Of a stretch of 53,978 nt of DNA, positions 15,892-24,490 are shown piece by piece. How positions within the stretch are numbered: the first letter of the stretch is position 1; every line of letters begins with the position of its first letter. Origin of the DNA: an uncultured Lachnospiraceae bacterium. Lineage in GTDB: Bacteria; Bacillota; Clostridia; Lachnospirales; Lachnospiraceae. The stretch lies in contig CAJUDE010000020.1 in assembly GCA_910585295.1 (NCBI GenBank), positions 1 to 53,978 of the forward strand, read 5' to 3'. The translations under genes and the position numbers were made by a program. Below the pieces are notes generated by a model. The model made no database searches. It saw only the letters and a program-made list of their open reading frames with translations, and was not told the DNA's origin.

Positions 15892-17157
15892 TCACTTGTT
15901 GTTGCGTTCGTTAAACTCTTTTACCATGTTTGCCTTTTCCAAAAGGCTGCCTTTTCTGGCATTTCTTGCATATTCCTCCGTCTTGCGAATTTTCTCTTCT
16001 TTTTCCGCAGTACTAACAGGCTCTGCAATTTTCCTGGTGTTGATTCTAGCAGCATTTGCTATTTGCTTCTCGTAGATACCCTGTTTTTCCTTCTTTTTCT
16101 TAGCCTTCTCCTTATTTTTTTCAATAATGGCTTCCAAATCCAGGTTCTTCATATATTTATTTAAGAAGAACTGCTGAATGCATCGAATGGCGGAACCTGC
16201 AATCCAATAAATGCCCAGCCCGACCGGAACAGAAAATACCATAACCAAAGAAAATAATGGCATAACCGTGTTCATAGTCTTCATTTGTTTCGCTAAGGCG
16301 TCATTGTCCCCAGTTGCAGCATTACTTGCATTCGACATCAGCTTAATGCTTATTACCTGAGAAGCATAGGAAGCCAATGGAATTAAAATAGCCCCAAAAA
16401 TTAAAACAAAATCCTTCGTACCCCATCCAGTCCCCATCAAATTCATTGGGGAATTGGCAATATTAATACCAAAAAAATCATTAAAATGCGCCACAGCCGC
16501 TTCTGTAGAACTGATAATATCTGTCAATCCTGAAAAGCTGTCTTTTAAAGTCTCCCAACCCTGCTCCGGCAATGCGTAAAGTACGTCAATCATAGAATTT
16601 GCCGTAGTTGTGGCAGTTTCGTAATTTAACTTCACAGGGCCTACCCCTGCCTCTTTCAGGAAAGAAGACATAATTTTCTGATACCCATCAACGCCCATTA
16701 TTTTTTCTACCAATGGGGTATATACATCTTTCACACTGCTGACATATGCAGGCACATTACGGATAACCTGATACATAGCAAGCAAAATAGGGAGGTTAAT
16801 CAACATTTGCAAGCAGCTTCCCATGGTAGAAACGCCATATTTCTGGTATACCATCTGGGTCTCTTCGTTCATCTTCTGTACAGACGCCTGGTCTTTTTTA
16901 TTTTTGTACTTTTCCCTGATTGCATTAATTTCCGGACTCATTTCCTGTTGGAGCCTGGAAAATTTCTGCTGTTTATAGGTCAACGGCATCATTAAAAGAT
17001 AAATGATGAATGTGAACAGAATAATACATAACGCAATATTCTGTATGCCAAATACATTATTTAAAAACATATACAGGCCATTCATAATGTAACCAATTAT
17101 CTTCGCAATTGGACCCAAAATTGAACCAGAATATTGGGTCAAAATTATTTCTGTCAA
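15892..17157 (-). CDS. yidC: Membrane protein insertase YidC (OxaA-like)
   Basis: This 421-residue protein inserts membrane proteins alone or with SecYEG. It has five or so hydrophobic segments, with the OxaA core starting at LCIILFTFIIYLLMMPLTYK (about 43-62), the QMLINLPILLAMYQVIRN segment, and the late FSVPVGLGIYWIAGS helix. The N-terminus has no lipobox cysteine, unlike many Bacillus homologues. The 75-residue C-terminal tail is highly basic and probably contacts the ribosome. An insertion rich in Thr and Ala (about 180-245) separates the first two core helices. Confidence 0.95.
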   Translation of the reverse strand: MTEIILTQYSGSILGPIAKIIGYIMNGLYMFLNNVFGIQNIALCIILFTFIIYLLMMPLTYKQQKFSRLQQEMSPEINAIREKYKNKKDQASVQKMNEETQMVYQKYGVSTMGSCLQMLINLPILLAMYQVIRNVPAYVSSVKDVYTPLVEKIMGVDGYQKIMSSFLKEAGVGPVKLNYETATTTANSMIDVLYALPEQGWETLKDSFSGLTDIISSTEAAVAHFNDFFGINIANSPMNLMGTGWGTKDFVLIFGAILIPLASYASQVISIKLMSNASNAATGDNDALAKQMKTMNTVMPLFSLVMVFSVPVGLGIYWIAGSAIRCIQQFFLNKYMKNLDLEAIIEKNKEKAKKKKEKQGIYEKQIANAARINTRKIAEPVSTAEKEEKIRKTEEYARNARKGSLLEKANMVKEFNERNNK

Positions 17158-17174
17158 TATAGTAACCTCCTAAA

Positions 17175-17384
17175 TTATGGAACTGGGTCATACCCGCCTT
17201 TTGAAAAAGGATTGCACCTTATAATCCTCCAGGCAGCCAAAAGCGACCCTTTCAATGCTCCATGTTTCTGAATAGCCTCAAGCCCATAAGCGGAACAAGT
17301 AGGGTAATAAGGGCATTTTGTTGTCTTAAAGGGTGACATATATTTTCTATATAGGTTAATTAAGGCAATTAACAATTGTTTCAA
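17175..17384 (-). CDS. yidD: Membrane protein insertion efficiency factor YidD
   Basis: This 69-residue protein has the YidD hallmarks: YRKYMSPFKTTKCPYYPTCS with conserved Cys residues, YGLEAIQKHGALKGSLLAAW, and RCNPFSKGGYDPVP at the end. It is thought to help YidC-dependent insertion at the inner face of the membrane. Its ATG overlaps the rnpA stop region by 4 nt, and yidC follows 17 bp downstream. Confidence 0.96.
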   Translation of the reverse strand: MKQLLIALINLYRKYMSPFKTTKCPYYPTCSAYGLEAIQKHGALKGSLLAAWRIIRCNPFSKGGYDPVP

Positions 17385-17734
17385 AATATTCCATCTTCTT
17401 TTCTTAAAATATGATGAAGGCCCCCAAGATGCAGCAAAGCTTTTTCTGTTTCATGGTAAGTGATGTCCTTTGCTGCCACCCTTACGATAACCACAATATC
17501 CAAACCACTCCTGAACCTTTCTTCCTGTAATCTATAGGCCTCCCGTACTAACCTGGTAATATGATGTCTTATAACACTGTTCCCTACTTTTTTACTGGCT
17601 GATATTCCTAACCTATTTGTCTCCATACAATTTTCCAGAACATACATGACAAAAAAACGGTTTGCATAAGATTTCCCATGTTTATATACATTCTGGAAAT
17701 AACTGTTCTTTTTCAATGATTCTGAAAATTTCAT
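17381..17734 (-). CDS. rnpA: Ribonuclease P protein component RnpA
   Basis: This basic protein of about 117 residues is the protein subunit of RNase P, which matures the 5' ends of tRNAs. The RNR-like signature is seen as NRLGISASKKVGNSVIRHHI followed by TRLVREAYR. I chose the ATG at 17732-17734, preceded by GAGGAG, so the protein starts MKFSESLKKNSYFQNVYKHG as in the family; the longer frame from 17788 adds 18 atypical residues. It follows rpmH by about 65 bp. Confidence 0.95.
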   Translation of the reverse strand: MKFSESLKKNSYFQNVYKHGKSYANRFFVMYVLENCMETNRLGISASKKVGNSVIRHHITRLVREAYRLQEERFRSGLDIVVIVRVAAKDITYHETEKALLHLGGLHHILRKEDGIF

Positions 17735-17781
17735 ACTAATATTGCTGCTCCTCTGGTACTTTTCAAAAGTTAAGAAGAAAG

Positions 17782-17798
17782 ACCACAATTGCTGTGGC
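17782..17798 (-). terminator. Small hairpin between rpmH and rnpA
   Basis: CCACA and TGTGG form a short stem after the rpmH stop codon, followed on the minus strand by TCTTTCTTCTT. It may partly attenuate transcription so that rpmH is made in excess over rnpA, as in other bacteria. The stem is short and the call is tentative. Confidence 0.35.
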
Positions 17799-17933
17799 CT
17801 AAGCTGACAATCTCTTTCTTCCTTTTAATCTTCTTGCGGCTAAAACTCTTCTTCCACCTTTTGTACTCATCCTTTTCCTAAATCCATGGACTTTTTTCCT
17901 GGATCTTTTTTTAGGCTGATATGTCATCTTCAC
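17799..17933 (-). CDS. rpmH: 50S ribosomal protein L34
   Basis: This 44-residue, very basic protein is encoded with a GTG start at 17931-17933. The product begins MKMTYQPKKRSRKKVHGF and contains FRKRMSTKGGRRVLAARR, the L34 signature. The GTG follows GGAGGTGG at a good distance and gives the standard length; the ATG two codons later would remove the conserved MK. It is the first gene of the leftward cluster beside the origin. Confidence 0.97.
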   Translation of the reverse strand: MKMTYQPKKRSRKKVHGFRKRMSTKGGRRVLAARRLKGRKRLSA

Positions 17934-18411
17934 GGGTCATCCACCTCCTCTGTGTTAAAAACATCATGTCTCATTATATCAAAAAATCTCCTTTAGTCAA
18001 GCTATTTTACCATATTTATTGGGAAAATGCAATTGTTGATACTTTTTTTATGAAAATTTTGAAAAATTTTATTTTCAACACTATTCACACCTTAACAATC
18101 GGAGATATACACAACACATTATAATAAGGTAGAAATAAAACTTATCCACAAGTTTTCCACATTTTCCACATTGAAAAAAGTTATCCATATTTTGTGGATA
18201 ACTTGTGGAAAACTTTTTGACAGTTTGTGCATATTTTTCCATTTCTATTCATTTTCCTTATAAAATAAGTTTTTCCCCCGTGTAGATAAGTTTATAACGT
18301 TTTAACAATCCCCTATACCTGTATAAAATTTTAATTGATTATTTGGGCGATTTACGTTATTATAGAATGTGGAAGACTATGAATTTAAAAAGAGGAATTT
18401 TGGAGAACAAT
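17934..18411. other. Replication origin region upstream of dnaA (oriC)
   Basis: This region is gene-free and AT-rich. It contains a tight group of DnaA boxes (18142-18212) and long A/T runs around 18030-18075 that could unwind first. It lies between the divergent rpmH and dnaA genes, the point where gene orientation switches, as expected for a Firmicute origin. A TTGACA at 18217-18222 could be a -35 element for dnaA, but I see no well-spaced -10. Confidence 0.85.
18142..18212. promoter_or_regulatory. DnaA-box cluster with nested dyad symmetry
   Basis: Perfect boxes are TTATCCACA at 18142-18150 and TGTGGATAA at 18193-18201. One-mismatch boxes are TTTTCCACA at 18153-18161 and 18162-18170, TTATCCATA at 18181-18189 and TGTGGAAAA at 18204-18212. 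AAGTTATCCA/TGGATAACTT and AAGTTTTCCACA/TGTGGAAAACTT make two nested inverted repeats around one centre. Confidence 0.9.
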
Positions 18412-19761
18412 ATGGAGCTAATTTTAGAAAAATGGGAAGAAATTCTTAGAACTGTAAAGGAAGAGCATGAACTTACAGATATTTCCTTTAATGCCTGGCT
18501 GAAACCATTAAGTGTTTGCAATATTGAAGGCTCAAAACTTTATATTCTTGTTCCATCGGAACAAATGGGAATCAACTATATTACAAAAAAGTATAAACTT
18601 CCTATTAAAGTAGCCATTGCGGAGATTACAGGGATTGACTATGAAATAGAATTTATCCTGCCGGAACAAGTTGATAAATTCAAATCTTTTAAAAGCAAAG
18701 CTTCTGGTTTTGCTTCCGGCACTGAAAAAAGTAATCTTAACCCCAACTATACCTTTGAATCATTCGTAGTTGGCAACAATAATAAATTCGCCCATGCTGC
18801 AAGCCTCGCCGTAGCAGAATCTCCAGGAGAAGTTTATAACCCTCTCTATATCTATGGAGGCCCGGGGCTTGGCAAAACCCACCTAATGCAATCCATTGGG
18901 CATTTTATTTTACAGCAGCAGCCTGAGAAAAAAGTAATCTATGTAACTTCAGAGGAATTTACCAATGAAGTGATTGACTCTATCCGTAACGGGAATGCCT
19001 CAGCAATGACTAAATTACGGGATAAATACCGTACCGTGGACGTACTGATGGTCGATGACGTGCAATTTATTATTGGCAAAGAAAGCACGCAGGAAGAATT
19101 CTTCCATACATTCAACGTCCTGCATTCTGCCAGGAAACAAATTATCCTATCTTCCGATAAGCCTCCAAAAGAAATGGAGACATTGGAAGAACGCATCCGT
19201 TCCCGGTTTGAATGGGGCTTGTTGGCAGACATCGGGTACCCAGATTACGAAACACGAATGGCTATTTTAAGAAGGAAAGAAGAAATAGACGGATTTCATC
19301 TCGACGATGAAGTTCTTGATTATATTGCAATTAACATTAAATCAAATATCCGGGAATTAGAAGGCGCCTTAAACAAACTAATTGCCTTCTCAAACCTAGA
19401 GCATACGGAAATCACCATGGACATCGCAGTCCATGAGCTGCAGAATATTATTTCCCCAGACAAGCCTAAAGAAATAACGCCTCAGCTTGTCATAGAGATT
19501 GTTGCAGAGCATTTCAATATATCAACAGACCAGATGATCTCAAAAAACCGCAGCAGCGAAATAGCAAAGCCAAGGCAAATTGCTATGTACCTATGCAAAA
19601 ATATGACATCGGCCCAATTAGAGACAATCGGCGCCCTTTTAGGGGGCAGGGACCATTCCACTATTATTCACGGAATCAAGAAAATAACGGAAGAATACAA
19701 GAAAGATGAGAATTTCCATCATATGATTGAGACAATTAAGAAAAAGATTAACCCAAATTAA
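18412..19761 (+). CDS. dnaA: Chromosomal replication initiator protein DnaA
   Basis: This 449-residue AAA+ initiator has a domain I (about 1-85, including ISFNAWLKPLS), a short linker, and an AAA+ domain with Walker A GGPGLGKTH at 149-157 and Walker B VDVLMVDDVQFI. The C-terminal DNA-binding domain carries the box-recognition motif GGRDHSTIIHG near 417. I chose the ATG at 18412, preceded by TTTTGGAGAACAAT; the longer frame from a TTG at 18343 adds 23 atypical residues and lacks a ribosome site. It is flanked by DnaA boxes on both sides, consistent with autoregulation. Confidence 0.97.
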   Translation: MELILEKWEEILRTVKEEHELTDISFNAWLKPLSVCNIEGSKLYILVPSEQMGINYITKKYKLPIKVAIAEITGIDYEIEFILPEQVDKFKSFKSKASGFASGTEKSNLNPNYTFESFVVGNNNKFAHAASLAVAESPGEVYNPLYIYGGPGLGKTHLMQSIGHFILQQQPEKKVIYVTSEEFTNEVIDSIRNGNASAMTKLRDKYRTVDVLMVDDVQFIIGKESTQEEFFHTFNVLHSARKQIILSSDKPPKEMETLEERIRSRFEWGLLADIGYPDYETRMAILRRKEEIDGFHLDDEVLDYIAINIKSNIRELEGALNKLIAFSNLEHTEITMDIAVHELQNIISPDKPKEITPQLVIEIVAEHFNISTDQMISKNRSSEIAKPRQIAMYLCKNMTSAQLETIGALLGGRDHSTIIHGIKKITEEYKKDENFHHMIETIKKKINPN

Positions 19762-20076
19762 TCACTTTTTCAAAGGCATCTAACATTTGTGGATAACTTT
19801 CCGGGAAATCTGTTGAAACAGAAGGATAACGTGCATATCCATCCACTTAAGCTACCATGCCGTTGAAACCTTATTTTTTTGACGTTATTTTTATTCACAG
19901 CATGTCCATACCATTTCAAGGTGGAATACACAAGGTTGAAAGAATAAAAAAAACCTTGTACACCCCTAAACTTCAAGCCTCAGGCTTTTATGCACATATA
20001 CACAACCCCTATGACGATTAAGACGAATCTCTTAATATAAATTTATCTTTAAGTTCAGGAAGGAGTTATTCACAAT
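19762..20076. other. dnaA-dnaN intergenic region with DnaA boxes
   Basis: A perfect DnaA box, TGTGGATAA, is at 19788-19796 and a one-mismatch box, TTATGCACA, at 19987-19995. ACAAGGTT (19930-19937) pairs with AACCTTGT (19952-19959) as a hairpin that may terminate dnaA transcription. No gene is present. Together with the cluster upstream of dnaA this gives a two-part origin like that of Bacillus. Confidence 0.65.
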
Positions 20077-21189
20077 ATGAAAATTATCTGCCCCAAGCCA
20101 AACTTATTACATGGAGTAAATACAGTATTAAAAGCAGTGCCTTCCAGGACAACTATGGCTATCCTGGAATGTATCTTAATAGATGCTTCTACAAATGAAA
20201 TTAAATTAACAGCAAATGACATGGAATTAGGCATCGAGACAATTATTGAAGGTGAAATTATTGAACGCGGCGTAATAGCATTAGATGCAAAAATATTTTC
20301 TGATATTGTCAGAAGGTTTTCTGATAATGACGTCACCATTGAAACCGATGATTCCTTTAAGACAGCCATAACTTGTGAAAATGCAAAATACGACATTATT
20401 GGTAAATCAGGAGAAGATTTTTCTTACCTTCCCTATATAGAACGGAACCAGCCAATCGCCTTATCACAATTTACATTAAAGGAAGTTGTAAGGCAGACCA
20501 TTTTTTCTATTTCAGATAACGACAACAATAAATTAATGACCGGAGAGTTATTTGAAGTAAATGAGAACCAGTTAAAAGTGGTTTCTTTAGATGGGCATCG
20601 CATCTCTATCCGAAATATTACGCTCAAGGACGCTTATGGGCATTATAAAGTGATTGTCCCTGGAAAAACGCTTCAGGAAATAAGTAAAATCCTATCTGGG
20701 GATATCAATGATTATGTAAATATGTTCTTTACCGATAACCATGTAGTCTTTGAATTTGATAAGACCACAGTAGTGTCCCGTTTAATTGAAGGGGAATATT
20801 TCAGGATTGAGCAAATGCTGTCTTCTGATTACGAAACAAAAATCAAAATAAATAAACGTGAGCTTTTGGACTGTATTGACAGGACTACGCCCCTTGTAAA
20901 AGAAGGGGACAAAAAGCCAATTATTATGAATATTCAAGATGGGAATATGGAGCTGAAAATCAATTCTTTTATTGGTTCCATGAAAGAAAATATAGGCATT
21001 CAAAAAAGTGGGAAGGATATCCTAATTGGCTTTAACCCTAAATTTTTTATTGACGCCTTGCGGGTGATTGATGAAGAGGAAATTACGCTTTATATGGTGA
21101 ACCCCAAAGCCCCCTGCTTTATTAAAGACGACAATGAAACATTTATTTATTTGATCCTGCCAGTAAATTTCAATGCAGCGTCGAATTAA
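20077..21189 (+). CDS. dnaN: DNA polymerase III beta subunit (sliding clamp)
   Basis: This 370-residue clamp subunit forms the ring that tethers the replicative polymerase. It has three similar domains of about 120 residues each and begins MKIICPKPNLLHGVNTVLKAV. The C-terminus ends in the conserved clamp region YLILPVNFN (the MPM(R/K)L-like end, diverged). The start follows AGGAAGGAG. It is followed by the S4 gene after 28 bp and probably co-transcribed with it, recF and gyrB. Confidence 0.97.
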   Translation: MKIICPKPNLLHGVNTVLKAVPSRTTMAILECILIDASTNEIKLTANDMELGIETIIEGEIIERGVIALDAKIFSDIVRRFSDNDVTIETDDSFKTAITCENAKYDIIGKSGEDFSYLPYIERNQPIALSQFTLKEVVRQTIFSISDNDNNKLMTGELFEVNENQLKVVSLDGHRISIRNITLKDAYGHYKVIVPGKTLQEISKILSGDINDYVNMFFTDNHVVFEFDKTTVVSRLIEGEYFRIEQMLSSDYETKIKINKRELLDCIDRTTPLVKEGDKKPIIMNIQDGNMELKINSFIGSMKENIGIQKSGKDILIGFNPKFFIDALRVIDEEEITLYMVNPKAPCFIKDDNETFIYLILPVNFNAASN

Positions 21190-21217
21190 GCGTTTGAAGG
21201 GAAAGGAATAGGATGGT

Positions 21218-21427
21218 ATGGAAGAATTAAAATTAAGGGATGATTATATCAAGCTTGGCCAGGCATTAAAGGCTGCTAACCTTGTGGAGTCAGGCGTTAT
21301 GGCTAAAATTGTGGTGCAGGACGGCCTTGTGTCCGTAAATGGGGCTACAGAATTGCGGCGTGGCAAAAAACTGGTAGATGGAGATATTGTTTCTTTTCAG
21401 GGGGAGACAATTAAAATTGTGAAATGA
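21218..21427 (+). CDS. S4-domain RNA-binding protein (YaaA/RlbA-like)
   Basis: This 69-residue protein is a single S4 domain: DYIKLGQALKAANLVESG, then VNGATELRRGKKLVDGDIV. The family is found between dnaN and recF in most Firmicutes and is linked to ribosome assembly in Bacillus. Its stop codon overlaps the recF ATG by 4 nt, so recF translation is coupled to it. It begins the visibly more GC-rich part of the window. Confidence 0.9.
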   Translation: MEELKLRDDYIKLGQALKAANLVESGVMAKIVVQDGLVSVNGATELRRGKKLVDGDIVSFQGETIKIVK

Positions 21428-22515
21428 TTTTAAAATCCGTTGCCTTGAGCCATTTCCGAAATTACAGGGATTTATATCTGGAATTTGACCAAGGGACAAA
21501 TATTCTATATGGGGACAATGCCCAGGGGAAGACAAACGTTTTAGAATCTGTGTATGTCAGTGGGACCACCAGGTCCCATAAAGGAAGCAAAGACAAGGAA
21601 TTGATACAGTTTGGGCAAGAGGAAGCGCATATCCGTACAATGGTAGAAAGAAAAGGGAAGCCTTACCAGATAGATATGCACCTTAAGAAGAACCGCTCCA
21701 AAGGGATTGCCATTAATAAAATTCCAATCAGGAAGGCGTCCGAATTATTTGGCATCTTAAATATAGTGTTTTTTTCTCCAGAGGATTTGAATATTATAAA
21801 GAATGGCCCTTCGGAACGGAGGAGGTTTCTGGATTTTGAGTTATGTCAACTTGATAAAATATATATGTTCCATCTGACAAATTACAATAAAATTTTAAGT
21901 CAAAGGAATAAGCTTTTAAAAGATGTGAATTTCAGGCCGGAATTGAAAGACACCTTACCGGTTTGGGATGCGCAATTAGTAAGTTATGGAACAAAGATTA
22001 TAGCTGCACGCAAAGAATTTATTACTCAGTTAAATGAAATTATATATGGGATGCATAAGAAAATCTCCGGCGGGAAGGAAGAGCTGTTAGTGAGCTATGA
22101 GCCGGATGTAGAAGAAGGGCAGTTGGAGGTGGAATTATTAAGGAATCAGGAAAAGGATTTGAAATTTGGCATGACATCTGTGGGTCCCCATAGGGATGAT
22201 ATGTGTTTTTTAATCCATGGAATAGACATCCGCAGGTTTGGTTCTCAGGGACAGCAGCGGAGCTGCGCGCTTTCTTTAAAACTCTCAGAGATAGAGCTGG
22301 TGAAGTCATCCATACAGGATACGCCTGTTTTGATTTTGGATGACGTGCTGTCAGAATTGGATAGCAGCCGCCAGAATTTTCTGTTAAACAGCATTCATGA
22401 CATTCAGACAATTATTACATGCACGGGGCTTGATGAGTTTGTGAAAAACAGATTTGAGGTTAACAAAGTTTTTAAAGTGAAAAATGGAATGGTAAAAGCT
22501 GAGAACGGTTTTTAG
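21424..22515 (+). CDS. recF: DNA replication and repair protein RecF
   Basis: This 363-residue SMC-like ATPase helps load RecA at gaps. Walker A GDNAQGKTNVLESV lies near 30-43, the signature region GSQGQQRSCALSLKLSE near 279-295, and Walker B DTPVLILDDVLSELDSSRQ near 303-322. The order and spacing are typical for the family. It overlaps the S4 gene by 4 nt and is followed by gyrB after 16 bp. Confidence 0.97.
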   Translation: MILKSVALSHFRNYRDLYLEFDQGTNILYGDNAQGKTNVLESVYVSGTTRSHKGSKDKELIQFGQEEAHIRTMVERKGKPYQIDMHLKKNRSKGIAINKIPIRKASELFGILNIVFFSPEDLNIIKNGPSERRRFLDFELCQLDKIYMFHLTNYNKILSQRNKLLKDVNFRPELKDTLPVWDAQLVSYGTKIIAARKEFITQLNEIIYGMHKKISGGKEELLVSYEPDVEEGQLEVELLRNQEKDLKFGMTSVGPHRDDMCFLIHGIDIRRFGSQGQQRSCALSLKLSEIELVKSSIQDTPVLILDDVLSELDSSRQNFLLNSIHDIQTIITCTGLDEFVKNRFEVNKVFKVKNGMVKAENGF

Positions 22516-22531
22516 GAATTGGAGGAATTAA

Positions 22532-24466
22532 ATGGGTACAAGTACAAATACGAATGCGGAATACGGGGCAGACCAAATTCAAATCCTAGAAGGGCTGGAA
22601 GCTGTACGCAAAAGGCCTGGTATGTATATTGGAAGCACATCCCTGCGGGGGCTTCACCACCTGGTTTATGAGATTGTAGACAATTCGGTGGACGAGGCCC
22701 TGGCGGGGTATTGCGATACCATAGATGTTCGGATTATGGAAGGTGATATTATCCGGGTAACAGACAATGGCCGCGGCATTCCGGTAGGGATTAACCACAA
22801 AGCGGGGCTTCCTGCCGTAGAAGTCGTATTTACTGTGCTGCATGCTGGAGGGAAATTTGGCGGCGGGGGATACAAAGTATCTGGCGGGCTGCACGGAGTT
22901 GGGGCTTCTGTGGTGAATGCCCTTTCTAACTGGCTGGAGGTAGAGATTTTCCATGAGGGGAAAATTTATAAGCAGCGGTATGAGAGGGGGAACAGCAAGT
23001 ACCCTCTGAAAGTAATTGGGGAATGTGAAACAGGAAAAACAGGCACCCAGGTTACTTTTTCTCCAGACGGCAGTATTTTTGAAGACACCATATTTGACTA
23101 CGATACCTTAAAACAGCGTTTGCGGGAGATGGCTTTCCTAACAAAAGGGATTAAAATCCGCCTGATTGATGAAAGGGAAGGGATAGGGCAGGAAAAGGAA
23201 TTTTATTATGAAGGCGGCATTAAAGAATTTGTCACTTACTTAAACCGCAGCAAGGAAGCGCTCTACGAAGATGTGATTTATTGTGAGGGCGAGAAGGATG
23301 GGGTTTATGTAGAGGTTGCAATGCAGCATAATGATTCCTATAATGACGCCACTTACAGTTTTGTAAATAATATCACCACGCCAGAAGGCGGGACGCATCT
23401 GGCAGGTTTTAGAAACGCATTAACAAAAACATTTAATTCCTATGCAAAAGCAAATAAGATTTTAAAAGATAATGATTCAGCCCTTTCTGGCGATGATATC
23501 AGGGAAGGGATGACTGCAATTATCAGCGTAAAGATACAGGAGCCGCAGTTTGAGGGGCAGACAAAACAAAAACTTGGCAACAGCGAGGCAAGGGGAGCCG
23601 TGGATAACGTGGTCAGCGAGCAGCTTACCTATTTCCTGGAACAGAACCCAGCGGTTGCAAAAACAATTTGTGAGAAGTCCTTGTTGGCGCAGCGCGCCAG
23701 GGAGGCTGCAAGGAAAGCAAGGGACTTGACCAGGAGGAAGACGGCATTGGAAAATACGTCCCTGCCAGGGAAATTGGCGGACTGTTCCGACAAAGACCCG
23801 AAAAATTGTGAGATATTTATTGTGGAGGGTGATTCTGCAGGCGGCTCTGCAAAGACGGCGCGCAGCCGTGCCACCCAGGCGATTTTGCCCTTACGCGGTA
23901 AGATTTTAAATGTGGAGAAGGCAAGGCTTGATAAAATTTATGGGAATGCGGAAATCAAAGCCATGATTACGGCGTTTGGCACCGGAATCCATGATGATTT
24001 TGATATTTCCAAACTGAGGTACCATAAAATTATTATTATGACGGACGCGGACGTGGACGGCGCCCATATCAGCACATTGATGCTAACGTTTATGTACCGT
24101 TTTATGCCAGAGCTAATCCGCCAGGGTTACGTGTACTTGGCGAAGCCGCCTTTATTTAAGATAGAGAAAAATAAAAAAATCTGGTACGCCTATGACGAAC
24201 TGGAACTGGACAGTATTTTAAAAGAGATTGGGAGGGATGGGAACAATAAGATCCAACGTTACAAAGGGCTTGGGGAAATGGATGCAGAACAGTTGTGGGA
24301 GACTACTATGGATCCAGAAACTAGGATTTTGGAGCGGGTGACCATTAACGATGAGACTGCCTCAGAAATTGACTTGACATTTACAACCCTAATGGGGGAT
24401 AAGGTAGAGCCAAGGCGTGAATTTATTGAGGCAAATGCGAAATATGTACAAAATCTGGATGTGTAA
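22532..24466 (+). CDS. gyrB: DNA gyrase subunit B
   Basis: This 644-residue ATPase subunit of gyrase has GHKL ATP-binding motifs EIVDNSVDEALAG and VSGGLHGVGASVVNALS, the TOPRIM motif EGDSAGGSAK and PLRGKILNVEKA, DADVDGAHI for metal binding, and the C-terminal YKGLGEMDAEQLWETTM. The length is typical of Gram-positive GyrB. The start follows GGAGGAATTAA. gyrA follows after 24 bp with its own ribosome site (GGAGGGAAATAG). Confidence 0.98.
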   Translation: MGTSTNTNAEYGADQIQILEGLEAVRKRPGMYIGSTSLRGLHHLVYEIVDNSVDEALAGYCDTIDVRIMEGDIIRVTDNGRGIPVGINHKAGLPAVEVVFTVLHAGGKFGGGGYKVSGGLHGVGASVVNALSNWLEVEIFHEGKIYKQRYERGNSKYPLKVIGECETGKTGTQVTFSPDGSIFEDTIFDYDTLKQRLREMAFLTKGIKIRLIDEREGIGQEKEFYYEGGIKEFVTYLNRSKEALYEDVIYCEGEKDGVYVEVAMQHNDSYNDATYSFVNNITTPEGGTHLAGFRNALTKTFNSYAKANKILKDNDSALSGDDIREGMTAIISVKIQEPQFEGQTKQKLGNSEARGAVDNVVSEQLTYFLEQNPAVAKTICEKSLLAQRAREAARKARDLTRRKTALENTSLPGKLADCSDKDPKNCEIFIVEGDSAGGSAKTARSRATQAILPLRGKILNVEKARLDKIYGNAEIKAMITAFGTGIHDDFDISKLRYHKIIIMTDADVDGAHISTLMLTFMYRFMPELIRQGYVYLAKPPLFKIEKNKKIWYAYDELELDSILKEIGRDGNNKIQRYKGLGEMDAEQLWETTMDPETRILERVTINDETASEIDLTFTTLMGDKVEPRREFIEANAKYVQNLDV

Positions 24467-24490
24467 CGGAAGCATAATGGAGGGAAATAG

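Noticed and set aside
18343..18411. N-terminal extension of DnaA from a TTG
   Set aside because: There is no ribosome site before the TTG and the 23 residues are not family-like, while the ATG at 18412 follows GGAG.
22040..22411. Minus-strand frame inside recF
   Set aside because: It is fully antisense to a well-supported gene, with no domain and no start signals. Similar long antisense frames in gyrB, gyrA, glgC and SNF2 were rejected for the same reason.
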